Below are positions 7,009 through 14,579 of a stretch of DNA of 32,451 nt, piece by piece (within the stretch, counting starts at the first letter, position 1; every line of letters starts with the position of its first letter). Source of the DNA: an uncultured cyanobacterium (GTDB lineage Bacteria > Cyanobacteriota > Vampirovibrionia > Gastranaerophilales > Gastranaerophilaceae); the NCBI GenBank assembly GCA_902495705.1, contig CABUXT010000027.1, positions 1 to 32,451 of the forward strand, given 5' to 3'. The notes under the pieces are model-generated. The model saw only the letters and a list, made by a program, of their open reading frames with translations, was not told the origin of the DNA and searched no databases. Both the position numbers and the translations under genes were made by a program.

Positions 7009-7491
7009 ATGGAAACCAATGTCGACAAATCCAAAGATATCGCAATCAGGCGAACTTCAACCCCTAAATTTATACTTTTTACAATCTTCTCACTAGGGTT
7101 ATATTGGTATGTTTGGCTATGGAAATTAATCACGGATGTCAACAAGTTGTCAAATAAAAGGCACATCCACCGCACAATTTGGTTTCCTATCCTGATAATT
7201 TTGGAAAGTTATTCTATTTGGTTGAACATAAAAGGCTTAAATAGTGAGTTCATCCTCAACAAAGCAGATGTAGCATGGTGGATTTTGCAGCTTAGTTTAG
7301 CATTACAAATTTTGAAAAACATCGAAAACCACATCCTTGAAGAATTTGACATAAAAATAAAACATAACATATTTGGTTGGCTATTTTTTAGCACATTTTA
7401 CATAAATTTCAAAATTAACAGACTGCCCAAAGACCTAAAAAAAGCATATGCCAAGAAGTTAGAAAAAATCAAGGAAAGTCAAAACGGCTAG
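7009..7491 (+). CDS. DUF4234-like small membrane protein
   Basis: This is a 160-residue membrane protein. The segment around residues 14-34 (TIFSLGLYWYVWLWKL followed by a TDVNKL element) resembles the start of DUF4234-type proteins, where a Gly-Leu-Tyr-Trp-Tyr helix is followed by a D-hN-L motif. Further hydrophobic segments lie near residues 50-70 and 78-95, and a last one near 118-135. The C-terminus is basic. The start at 7009 is preferred over the in-frame ATG at 6970, because the latter would begin upstream of the TATAAT box and add an odd hydrophobic extension. It is followed after 27 bases by the GtrA-like gene, which has its own promoter. Function is unknown. Confidence 0.65.
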   Translation: METNVDKSKDIAIRRTSTPKFILFTIFSLGLYWYVWLWKLITDVNKLSNKRHIHRTIWFPILIILESYSIWLNIKGLNSEFILNKADVAWWILQLSLALQILKNIENHILEEFDIKIKHNIFGWLFFSTFYINFKINRLPKDLKKAYAKKLEKIKESQNG

Positions 7492-7503
7492 ATTTTCTCT
7501 TTA

Positions 7504-7512
7504 TGCTAAAAT
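7504..7512 (+). promoter_or_regulatory. Extended -10, predicted leaderless start of the GtrA-like gene
   Basis: TGCTAAAAT ends six bases before ATG at 7519, so +1 is expected at the A of the start codon. The upstream 27-base gap has no Shine-Dalgarno site. Confidence 0.5.
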
Positions 7513-7518
7513 TAACTT

Positions 7519-7938
7519 ATGGAAGTTATTAAAAATTTATACGAAAAATGGAGCAAAATTCCTGATAAAATACGATTTCTTTTTATCGGCGGAGTAAATG
7601 CAGCTATTTCATACATAATTTTTGCAATTGCACTATATATTTTGGGTGACAAAAACTATCAAGCATGCGTAATTTTGCAATGGACAATTTCATCGGTATT
7701 TTCATATTTTAATCAAAAATTCTTTGTATTTTGCACAAAGGGCAATTATCTGAAAGAATACCTAAAATGCTGTTCTACTTGGGCTATAAGCTATCTTTTG
7801 AACGTCATAATTTTGGAATTATTGGTCAGATTTGCGATAAAAAATATCTATCTGTCACAATTCGTTTCAATATTCCTTGTGTCAGTCGTAACTTATGTTT
7901 TGTTCAAATATTTTGCGTTCAAAACTCACAAAAAGTAA
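7519..7938 (+). CDS. GtrA-like membrane protein
   Basis: This 139-residue protein has four predicted transmembrane helices, at about residues 20-40, 50-68, 83-102 and 110-130. The FLFIGGVNAAISYIIF start and the FSYFNQKFFVF element between helices 2 and 3 match the GtrA family, whose members are thought to flip or assist transfer of undecaprenyl-phosphate-linked sugars during surface-polysaccharide or wall modification. No glycosyltransferase gene sits beside it, so its substrate is unknown. It converges with the TolC-like gene, whose stop codon is only three bases away, and no terminator is visible between them. Confidence 0.8.
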   Translation: MEVIKNLYEKWSKIPDKIRFLFIGGVNAAISYIIFAIALYILGDKNYQACVILQWTISSVFSYFNQKFFVFCTKGNYLKEYLKCCSTWAISYLLNVIILELLVRFAIKNIYLSQFVSIFLVSVVTYVLFKYFAFKTHKK

Positions 7939-7941
7939 GCT

Positions 7942-9465
7942 TTAAAGATTTTTATCAGATTCTTTAATCGGCGCGCCAACAACTCGTTCAAGTTCCGCAG
8001 CATTTATATTGTATTGCAAAAGGTTTGAATAATAATCTAGCTGTGCGTTAAGGTATGTATTTTCAGAATCTTTAAATTCAATTGCATTACCTAAGCCGAC
8101 TTGATAACGTCTAAATGCTTGATATTGTTGTTCTTTAGCTTGTTGAAGAGCCAATTTTGAAACCGCAATACTATCATGAGAATTCATCAAATTGATATAC
8201 GCGCTTTTTACATCCAAATACACATTTTGACGTTCTTGTTCATAATCTGCCACATATTTTTTGTATGTTGCAGTAGCCTCATCGACTTGTTTTTTCAACA
8301 ACATCAAATTCAAAGCCGAATATTGAAGTTGAACGCCAACCTGATAACCATAGTCTGAATTTATTTTTCTACCACCATGATTATAAGACCCAAATGCACC
8401 AACATCAGGTGTAAATGCACGTTTTGCACTCCTGATATTTAATTCAGCGGCATCCATTCTTTTCTTGGCTGCAAGAAGTGCAGGACGAGAAGTTTGGGCA
8501 AGTTGAATCAATTCAGGGAAATTAACCGCATACTCTTTTGAATTTAAACCATCTTTTAATACAACTTCCGCAAGTTCTGGAATACCAACTGCATTTGCTA
8601 ACTGAACAGCCGCCAATTCTTGAGTATTTTTTGCTTTAATTAAGTTCAACTTTGCTTTACCCAAGTTATATTCAGCGTAAGTAACATCGATTTTAGCCTT
8701 TTTACCTATATCATAATAAGCTCTTGCCTGCTTCAATTGAAGTTCATAATCTTGTACGGTATTTTCATAAACTTCTTTTTGCAATTTGGCAAAAACCATA
8801 TTATAATAAGCTGCCTTTACGTTATAAATAACAGTTTCAATACTTGTTTCAGCATCAAATCTTGAAGATTCATAATTCTTTTTTGCAGTATCTGCAGCAG
8901 CCTTTGTTTTACCAAAGTCAAATAACAACATATTGGCAGACAATGTCGGCACATAATACATATCGTATTTTTGAACCATCATTCTTGAGAAATTTCCGCC
9001 CATAGTGTTTAGCATATCGTTTCGTGAATAGCTTACACCTGCTGAAATTGTTGGGAAATAATTTGACCAAGCTTGTCCGATACGAGTTTTATAGATTTCT
9101 GAATTACTGATAGCAGACATAATTGCAGGATGGTGGGTAATCGCAAGTTTGATACAGTCTGGGAGCGAAACTTCACCGTTCATATCTGCATATTCAATTT
9201 GGCTGTTGATTGTAGGGAATTTTGTCTCATACATACCTTCAGCCTCTTGAGAGGATTTAGTTTTTGTTCTTTGGTTTGATTTTAATTTTTTAATTTCTGT
9301 TTTTTGATTAACTTTCACCTCTTTTTCAGGTTCAATGATATGAATTTCCTTATCTTTTGAGGCAATCAAATCAGAATCGGATGTTTTTACCTTTTTGGCA
9401 AAAGCAAAATTTGAGCTTAATGCCAAAACCGATGCTATTAAAATTGTATTAAAAACCTTTTTCAT
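7942..9465 (-). CDS. TolC-family outer-membrane efflux protein
   Basis: This is the last gene of the RND operon, 507 residues. A signal peptide (about residues 1-23, ending FAFA) is followed by a Lys-rich linker to about residue 75, longer than usual. Two homologous OEP halves follow: one with the LPDCIKLAITHHP start and a coiled-coil helix near 230-290, and a second from about 310 with TRPALLAAKKRMDAAELN, ending in the periplasmic helix near 440-490. It should form the trimeric outer-membrane and periplasmic exit duct for the pump encoded upstream. ATG at 9465 lies three bases past the stop of the pump gene, and GGAG inside the pump gene's end acts as its ribosome binding site, so translation is coupled. 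Confidence 0.9.
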   Translation of the reverse strand: MKKVFNTILIASVLALSSNFAFAKKVKTSDSDLIASKDKEIHIIEPEKEVKVNQKTEIKKLKSNQRTKTKSSQEAEGMYETKFPTINSQIEYADMNGEVSLPDCIKLAITHHPAIMSAISNSEIYKTRIGQAWSNYFPTISAGVSYSRNDMLNTMGGNFSRMMVQKYDMYYVPTLSANMLLFDFGKTKAAADTAKKNYESSRFDAETSIETVIYNVKAAYYNMVFAKLQKEVYENTVQDYELQLKQARAYYDIGKKAKIDVTYAEYNLGKAKLNLIKAKNTQELAAVQLANAVGIPELAEVVLKDGLNSKEYAVNFPELIQLAQTSRPALLAAKKRMDAAELNIRSAKRAFTPDVGAFGSYNHGGRKINSDYGYQVGVQLQYSALNLMLLKKQVDEATATYKKYVADYEQERQNVYLDVKSAYINLMNSHDSIAVSKLALQQAKEQQYQAFRRYQVGLGNAIEFKDSENTYLNAQLDYYSNLLQYNINAAELERVVGAPIKESDKNL

Positions 9466-9468
9466 TTA

Positions 9469-12400
9469 TTACATCTCCAAATCTTTTTCAGTAATTTCTT
9501 TTTTAGGGAATTTGTCAACAAATTCTTGAACTAAAACATAGAATGCCGGAGTCAAAGCTGCACCTAATGTCGCAGCAGCAACCATACCGCCAAATACCGT
9601 TGAACCAACAGATATTCTTGAATTAGCACCTGCTCCTGATGCAAATATCATCGGCAATACACCAATAATAAATGCAAGTTCAGTCATCATAATTGCCCTA
9701 AATCTCAATTTTGCAGCTTTAATGGCAGCCTCTTTTACAGACAAGCCATTTTTCTCGTGTTCTTCTTTTGCAAATTCTACAATCAAGATAGATTGTTTAG
9801 CTGCCAAACCAATCAAAGTAATCATACCAACTTGAGAATAAATATCGAAAGATTGGTTAATCATCATTTGGAATAACAATGCACCTAATGCTGCAATCGG
9901 AGATACCAACAATACTGCAATCGGAATTGTATAACTTTCGTACAACGCTACAAGGAACAAGTATACAAATAGTAATGCCATTGCAACAATTACAATTGTT
10001 TGACCTGATGCCTCTCTTTCTTGAGCAGAAGTACCTGACCAATCAAATGTCATATCTGATGGCAATGTTTTTTTCGCAACTTCTTCCATTGCCTTCATCG
10101 CATCACCTGAACTCTTTCCTGCAGCCTGTTGACCTTGGATTTGAACAGATTCATACATATTGTATCTTGAAATAGATGCTGTACCAACTGTTTGACGCAG
10201 TGACATTATTGAAAGCACAGGAACTTGTACACCGTTTTTATTTTTTACATAAATGCCTGATAAATCAGCAGCTTTATCACGGAATCTGCTTTCTGCCTGC
10301 AATTGAACCTTGAAAACTCTGCCGTATTTATTAAAGTCATTTACGTAATATGTACCAAGCATTGATGATAATGTTGAATAAAGTTCAGACAAATCAACAT
10401 TTTGAGCCAAAGCTTTTTCGTAATCAATATCTACAATATATTGTGGTACGTTAGCTTGGAATGAAGTATTTACACTTGATAGTGATGGGTCTGCGTTTGC
10501 GGCGGCAACAAGTTTGTTTGCCCAAGATTCCATTTCTTGCGCTGTGTATTCACCCTGTGATAGCATTTGGAACTCAAAACCGCCCATCATACTCATACCC
10601 ATAATTGCCGGAGGTGAAAAAGCCATAATTGAGGCTTCTTTTGTATTTCCTGCAATTTTTCTGACTTCTGATAATATAGCAGTGTGAGAAAGATTTGTCG
10701 GTCTGCCTTCAAATTTTCTTTTTACCCAATCAATAGGACCGACTTTTCTATCTGCATAATCATCCAACTGAATAATCGCAGTTGCAGAGTTTACGGCACC
10801 GTTTCCGCCAAATATTGTAAGTTTATCTGCATCAACACCATCCAAAACCTTTACTTGGTCTGCAAATTTTCTTGCAACCTCTTCGGTTCTTGATAGAGAT
10901 GCACCATCAGGCAGAGTGATTGATGCAAGTAAAATACCTTGGTCTTCATCAGGGATAAAACCTGTAGAAATGATTTTAAATGAACCTAATGTCAAACCAA
11001 CAATTACCAAATATGTGATTATTACAAGTTTTTTGTCATAAACAAACTTTGTAACAAATTCCATATAAAAATCTTCCAATTTATTGAAATAATTATTAAA
11101 TACTTCAACAATTTTAGAAGTTCTTTTATTGATTTTTTCTTTGATATGTTCAAAGTGAAGCTTCAACGGATTTTTTGAAGTTTCTTGTTTATCTTCTTTC
11201 TTATGTCCCAAGAAATGAGAACACATAGCAGGAGAAAGTGTCAACGCACAAATTGCAGAAATCGCAATAGATACAGCGATACAAACAGCAAATTGCTTAT
11301 ACATAACACCAGTCATTCCGCCCATAAATCCGATAGGAACAAATACAGCCATCAAAACAAGTGCCATCGCAACAAGTGATGAACCAACTTCTTCCATCGT
11401 CAATTGGGTTGCTATAATAGCTGATTTACCTTCATCAATGTGACGTTTTACGTTTTCAATTACAACAATCGCGTCATCAACTACAACACCAACTGCCAAT
11501 ACAAGTGCAAACAGTGATAACAAGTTGATTGACATACCAAGTGCATCTAAAGCAAAGAATGTCCCGACTAAAGATACCGGAATTGTTGCACAAGGAACAA
11601 GAGTTGCCATCCCATCACCCAAGAACAGGAAGATAATCAATACAACGATTAAACCTGTCAAAAGGATAGTAAATTCAACTTCCTTCATTGATTCTTGAAT
11701 ATACTCGGCATCATCTTTAATAGTCATAATTTTGATACCGTTTGTCATTCTTGAATTTAATTCATCAACTTTAGCGTGAACGGCTTTTGACATATTAATA
11801 ACGTTAGCGTCAGGAAGTTGAGATATCATAACAACCGCAGAAGGTTTACCATTAACTAAACCTAAGTTTGAATAAGATTGTGCACCTAATTCAACCCTTG
11901 CAACATCTTTGACCCTGACATTTGAGCCATCCATATTTGAACGAATAATAATATTTTCAAAATCTTTTACATCAGCAAGTCTGCCTTTTGTCTTTAAGGT
12001 TAATTGCAAAGCCTGAGCATCATCTGTAGGCAATTGACCTAACGCACCTGCTGTTACCTGTGTATTTTGGTTAGAAATAGCTGATTTTATTTCGCTTGTT
12101 GAAATATTTAACCCTGCCATTTTTTGAGGGTCAAGCCATATTCTCATTGAATAATCGCCTGCACCGTAAACGGAAACATCAGCAACACCTTCAACACGTT
12201 TCAATTCATCTTTAATATAAATAGAACCGTAGTTTGTCAAATCTAACTGCGACCAGTTACCTGATTCGGGATAAAGAGTCAACATCAAAGCACCTGAACC
12301 TGATGAACGGCTGATTGCAGTAACACCTGTTCTTTGGACATCTTCCGGCAACTGGGTCAAAACCTGCTGAATACGGTTGTTTACGTTCATCAAGTTGATA

Positions 12401-12726
12401 TTTTTATCAGAACCAACCTTAAAATACATAGTTAGCGAATAGCTGCCATCGTAAGATGTTGATGTCATATAAGAAAGATTTTCAACACCGTTTAATTTAT
12501 TTTCCAAAACGGTCGCAACGGATGATTCAATAACTTCCGCACTAGCACCTTGATAATTTGCACTGACCATGATTTGCGGAGGAGTAACATCTGGGTAACT
12601 TTCTTGTTTCAATCCTGCTAACGAAATTAAACCAATAATAACAATACAGATTGAGATTACTAATGCAAATCTTGGTTTTCTTATGAAAAAGTATAGTTTT
12701 TCTTTATCAAATATTTTTTTTATCAT
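9469..12726 (-). CDS. RND multidrug efflux pump, HAE1/AcrB family
   Basis: At 1085 residues this is a typical RND length. An N-terminal membrane helix (about 15-38) and two large periplasmic loops are present. TM4 carries the proton-relay pair D417-D418 (GVVVDDAIVVIENV), and the TM10 region has the conserved Lys in LAAKQSILIVEF. These are the residues that couple proton flow to export in AcrB. The central loop between the two halves is longer and more charged than in AcrB (about 505-555, Lys/Glu-rich). The protein should sit in the inner membrane and pass drugs or other hydrophobic compounds to the adaptor and channel. ATG overlaps the adaptor stop codon by one base (TAATG), which signals translational coupling. 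The substrate cannot be read from sequence. Confidence 0.95.
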   Translation of the reverse strand: MIKKIFDKEKLYFFIRKPRFALVISICIVIIGLISLAGLKQESYPDVTPPQIMVSANYQGASAEVIESSVATVLENKLNGVENLSYMTSTSYDGSYSLTMYFKVGSDKNINLMNVNNRIQQVLTQLPEDVQRTGVTAISRSSGSGALMLTLYPESGNWSQLDLTNYGSIYIKDELKRVEGVADVSVYGAGDYSMRIWLDPQKMAGLNISTSEIKSAISNQNTQVTAGALGQLPTDDAQALQLTLKTKGRLADVKDFENIIIRSNMDGSNVRVKDVARVELGAQSYSNLGLVNGKPSAVVMISQLPDANVINMSKAVHAKVDELNSRMTNGIKIMTIKDDAEYIQESMKEVEFTILLTGLIVVLIIFLFLGDGMATLVPCATIPVSLVGTFFALDALGMSINLLSLFALVLAVGVVVDDAIVVIENVKRHIDEGKSAIIATQLTMEEVGSSLVAMALVLMAVFVPIGFMGGMTGVMYKQFAVCIAVSIAISAICALTLSPAMCSHFLGHKKEDKQETSKNPLKLHFEHIKEKINKRTSKIVEVFNNYFNKLEDFYMEFVTKFVYDKKLVIITYLVIVGLTLGSFKIISTGFIPDEDQGILLASITLPDGASLSRTEEVARKFADQVKVLDGVDADKLTIFGGNGAVNSATAIIQLDDYADRKVGPIDWVKRKFEGRPTNLSHTAILSEVRKIAGNTKEASIMAFSPPAIMGMSMMGGFEFQMLSQGEYTAQEMESWANKLVAAANADPSLSSVNTSFQANVPQYIVDIDYEKALAQNVDLSELYSTLSSMLGTYYVNDFNKYGRVFKVQLQAESRFRDKAADLSGIYVKNKNGVQVPVLSIMSLRQTVGTASISRYNMYESVQIQGQQAAGKSSGDAMKAMEEVAKKTLPSDMTFDWSGTSAQEREASGQTIVIVAMALLFVYLFLVALYESYTIPIAVLLVSPIAALGALLFQMMINQSFDIYSQVGMITLIGLAAKQSILIVEFAKEEHEKNGLSVKEAAIKAAKLRFRAIMMTELAFIIGVLPMIFASGAGANSRISVGSTVFGGMVAAATLGAALTPAFYVLVQEFVDKFPKKEITEKDLEM

Positions 12727-13895
12727 TATTCTTTACCTGCTTTTTCTTTTTTAGCATAAGTTTCTGCATCAATAACCTTAACTTTTTGACCTTGCATTGC
12801 AATGTTTTGAATACCTGAAACAATTACTTGGTCAGCCTTATTCAAACCACTATCAACAACCCAGTTATTATTAATATCATCTGAAACTTTAATATCTTTT
12901 CTTACAGCCTTGCCATCTTCGACAGTCCAAACATAATAACCGCTCATTGCATCTCCTTTTGCACAAGCTTGTGGAACAGTCATATATTCGACTTTTTTCG
13001 GCGCAACTAAAGTAACTTTCATATAATCTCCGGGAACTAACCAACCTTTTGAGTTATCAAAAACGGCTCTCATTTGAACAGAACCTGAGTTCTGGTCGAT
13101 TTGATTATCTACAAAGTCAATTTTACCGATTTTGTCATAATTTGTACCATTATCAAATTGCGCCTTTACTTGAACATCTTTGAACTTGTCACTGGCTTTC
13201 AACAATTTTACAAAATCCTGACTTCTTAATGAGAAAGTCACATAAACAGGATTCATACTTGAAATATTAACCAAAGAACCTGATGTCGCATCTACATAGT
13301 TACCTTCGGTGATTTTAACTTTACCGATTCTACCGTCAATTGGTGAATGGATTCTTGTATAACTCAAATTAACTCTTGCAAGTTCAAGTTTTTGTCTTGC
13401 GGAATCAAGCAATGCTCTATTGGAATTTCTTGTAGCCAAACTTTGGTCAACATCAGAATGACTTATCAAATCTTCTTTGATAAGTGCATTTGCTCTGTTT
13501 AATTCTTGTTGAGCGTTTTTCAAAAGTGCACCGTATTGATTTACGGCAGCTTGAGAGTTATTAACTTCCAATTGGTATTCTTTTGGGTCAATTTGGAACA
13601 ACAATTGTCCTTTTTTTACGAAATCCCCTTCTTTAAAGTATTTCTTTAGCAAAAAGCCTGAAACCCTAGCGATTACATCAACCGAATATTTTGCCTCGAC
13701 ACGTCCTGTTGATTCTACAGAAATATTAACTTCTTCCATTTGAGGTTCATTTACTACAACTTCTTTCGGTTGCATCATTGCTTGACGCTGAATCAAGCCC
13801 ATCACAGTTCCTGCCAATTTGTTATATACAATAGGTACAATAATAACAAGCAATACTAATATTGCCATCTTTTTTCTTGTCATTTTAAATTTCAT
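12726..13895 (-). CDS. RND periplasmic adaptor (membrane fusion protein)
   Basis: The 389-residue adaptor links the inner-membrane pump to the outer-membrane channel. An N-terminal membrane anchor at about residues 7-27 lacks a lipobox cysteine, so it is anchored by a helix rather than a lipid. Then come a lipoyl half (SVDVIARVSGFL), a helical hairpin with Ala/Gln/Asn/Leu heptads (about 110-170), the second lipoyl half (SPIDGRIGK), a beta-barrel and a membrane-proximal domain. I choose ATG at 13895 because GGAG lies eight bases before it. An in-frame ATG at 13907 would add four residues and overlap that site, and has no clear site of its own. It is the first gene of the efflux operon and is read from a strong promoter divergent to the MarR gene. 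Confidence 0.9.
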   Translation of the reverse strand: MKFKMTRKKMAILVLLVIIVPIVYNKLAGTVMGLIQRQAMMQPKEVVVNEPQMEEVNISVESTGRVEAKYSVDVIARVSGFLLKKYFKEGDFVKKGQLLFQIDPKEYQLEVNNSQAAVNQYGALLKNAQQELNRANALIKEDLISHSDVDQSLATRNSNRALLDSARQKLELARVNLSYTRIHSPIDGRIGKVKITEGNYVDATSGSLVNISSMNPVYVTFSLRSQDFVKLLKASDKFKDVQVKAQFDNGTNYDKIGKIDFVDNQIDQNSGSVQMRAVFDNSKGWLVPGDYMKVTLVAPKKVEYMTVPQACAKGDAMSGYYVWTVEDGKAVRKDIKVSDDINNNWVVDSGLNKADQVIVSGIQNIAMQGQKVKVIDAETYAKKEKAGKE

Positions 13896-13918
13896 ACTTT
13901 TCTCCATACTTCATAAGG

Positions 13919-13932
13919 GTAGAATTTTCTAC
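13919..13932. promoter_or_regulatory. Candidate MarR operator over the efflux start site
   Basis: GTAGAA and TTCTAC flank two bases, a perfect 6-bp-arm inverted repeat covering the predicted start of efflux transcription (about 13927). On the minus strand it reads GTAGAAAA, and the same octamer occurs at 14012-14019 in the marR leader. MarR regulators commonly bind such sites. Confidence 0.5.
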
Positions 13933-13933
13933 T

Positions 13934-13963
13934 ATCATAATAAATTTTATAACCTATTGTCAA
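13934..13963 (-). promoter_or_regulatory. Promoter of the RND efflux operon
   Basis: A consensus TTGACA (13963-13958) and TATGAT (13939-13934) are 18 bases apart. It is one of the best sigma-70-type promoters in the window and points toward the adaptor gene. Confidence 0.75.
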
Positions 13964-13970
13964 GGTGCAC

Positions 13971-13999
13971 TTGAATTTATACTCCAGTCATAGTATAAT
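13971..13999 (+). promoter_or_regulatory. Promoter of the MarR-type gene
   Basis: TTGAAT (13971-13976) and a perfect TATAAT (13994-13999) are 17 bases apart, predicting a start near 14006. CCAGT (13984-13988) and ACTGG (14008-14012) form a 5-bp inverted repeat around the -10, a second candidate binding site. Confidence 0.7.
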
Positions 14000-14029
14000 C
14001 ATACCGTACTGGTAGAAAAGGAAACGCGT

Positions 14030-14509
14030 ATGACAAAAAATGCAAATCGTATGAACCTGTTAGAAAAAAATCTCCCTTACCAAATTGAATATACCGCAAA
14101 CTTTAATAAATCATTCAGAAGAGAATTTCAGTCTCGTTTTATTGGAGATGAGGTTACTCCTGATGAATTTTCAATACTTTATGCAATTACAAATATCCCT
14201 GATATTTCGCAATCAGAAATTGCAACATTATTATTTAAAGGAAAAGCCCATGTCGGAAAAATTCTAAACGATATGGAAACTCGCGGAATAATCAAAAGAA
14301 TAGCTGATACAAAAAATAATATCATGGTGAAAAAGAACATCTTGACAGATAAAGGCAAAGCTATTTTTGCAAAAGGTGATGTTGAGATAAACAAAGTCCG
14401 TGACCTTATGGAGCGTGAATTTACCCCACAAGAGATTGATAAGTTTATTTTTTACCTAAAAAAATACAGACAAATCCAAAGTTCTATAGTTGATGTTAAG
14501 TTGAAATAA
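14030..14509 (+). CDS. MarR-family transcriptional regulator
   Basis: This is a 159-residue winged-helix regulator. The N-terminal helix (about 10-38) and C-terminal helices (about 118-155) should form the dimer interface. The DNA-binding unit spans about 45-115: TPDEFSILYAI, then SQSEIATLLFKGKAHVGKIL as helix-turn-helix, then a wing with the basic KRIADTKNN loop that is a MarR hallmark, and ILTDKGKAIF. It is divergent from the efflux operon with back-to-back promoters 7 bp apart, so it most likely represses the pump and itself and releases on ligand binding. AAAAGGA about ten bases before ATG is its ribosome binding site. The gene ends at a strong hairpin. Confidence 0.9.
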   Translation: MTKNANRMNLLEKNLPYQIEYTANFNKSFRREFQSRFIGDEVTPDEFSILYAITNIPDISQSEIATLLFKGKAHVGKILNDMETRGIIKRIADTKNNIMVKKNILTDKGKAIFAKGDVEINKVRDLMEREFTPQEIDKFIFYLKKYRQIQSSIVDVKLK

Positions 14510-14531
14510 AGTTTTATATATTTTTTATAAA

Positions 14532-14561
14532 GGAGCGGCGGTGCTAAAACACCGCCGCTCC
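14532..14561. terminator. Bidirectional intrinsic terminator
   Basis: GGAGCGGCGGTG and its exact complement form 12-bp G+C-rich arms around CTAAAA, between the convergent marR-type gene and the large TPR gene. U-poor but A/T-rich tracts lie on both sides, so it probably serves both strands. Confidence 0.8.
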
Positions 14562-14579
14562 ACTATTTCTTATAACTTT

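Noticed and set aside
9469..12726. RND pump as a metal (CusA-type) exporter
   Set aside because: The length, the DD pair in TM4 and the Lys in TM10 fit the HAE1 drug-efflux group; I saw no Met-rich relay typical of CusA, though substrate remains unknown.
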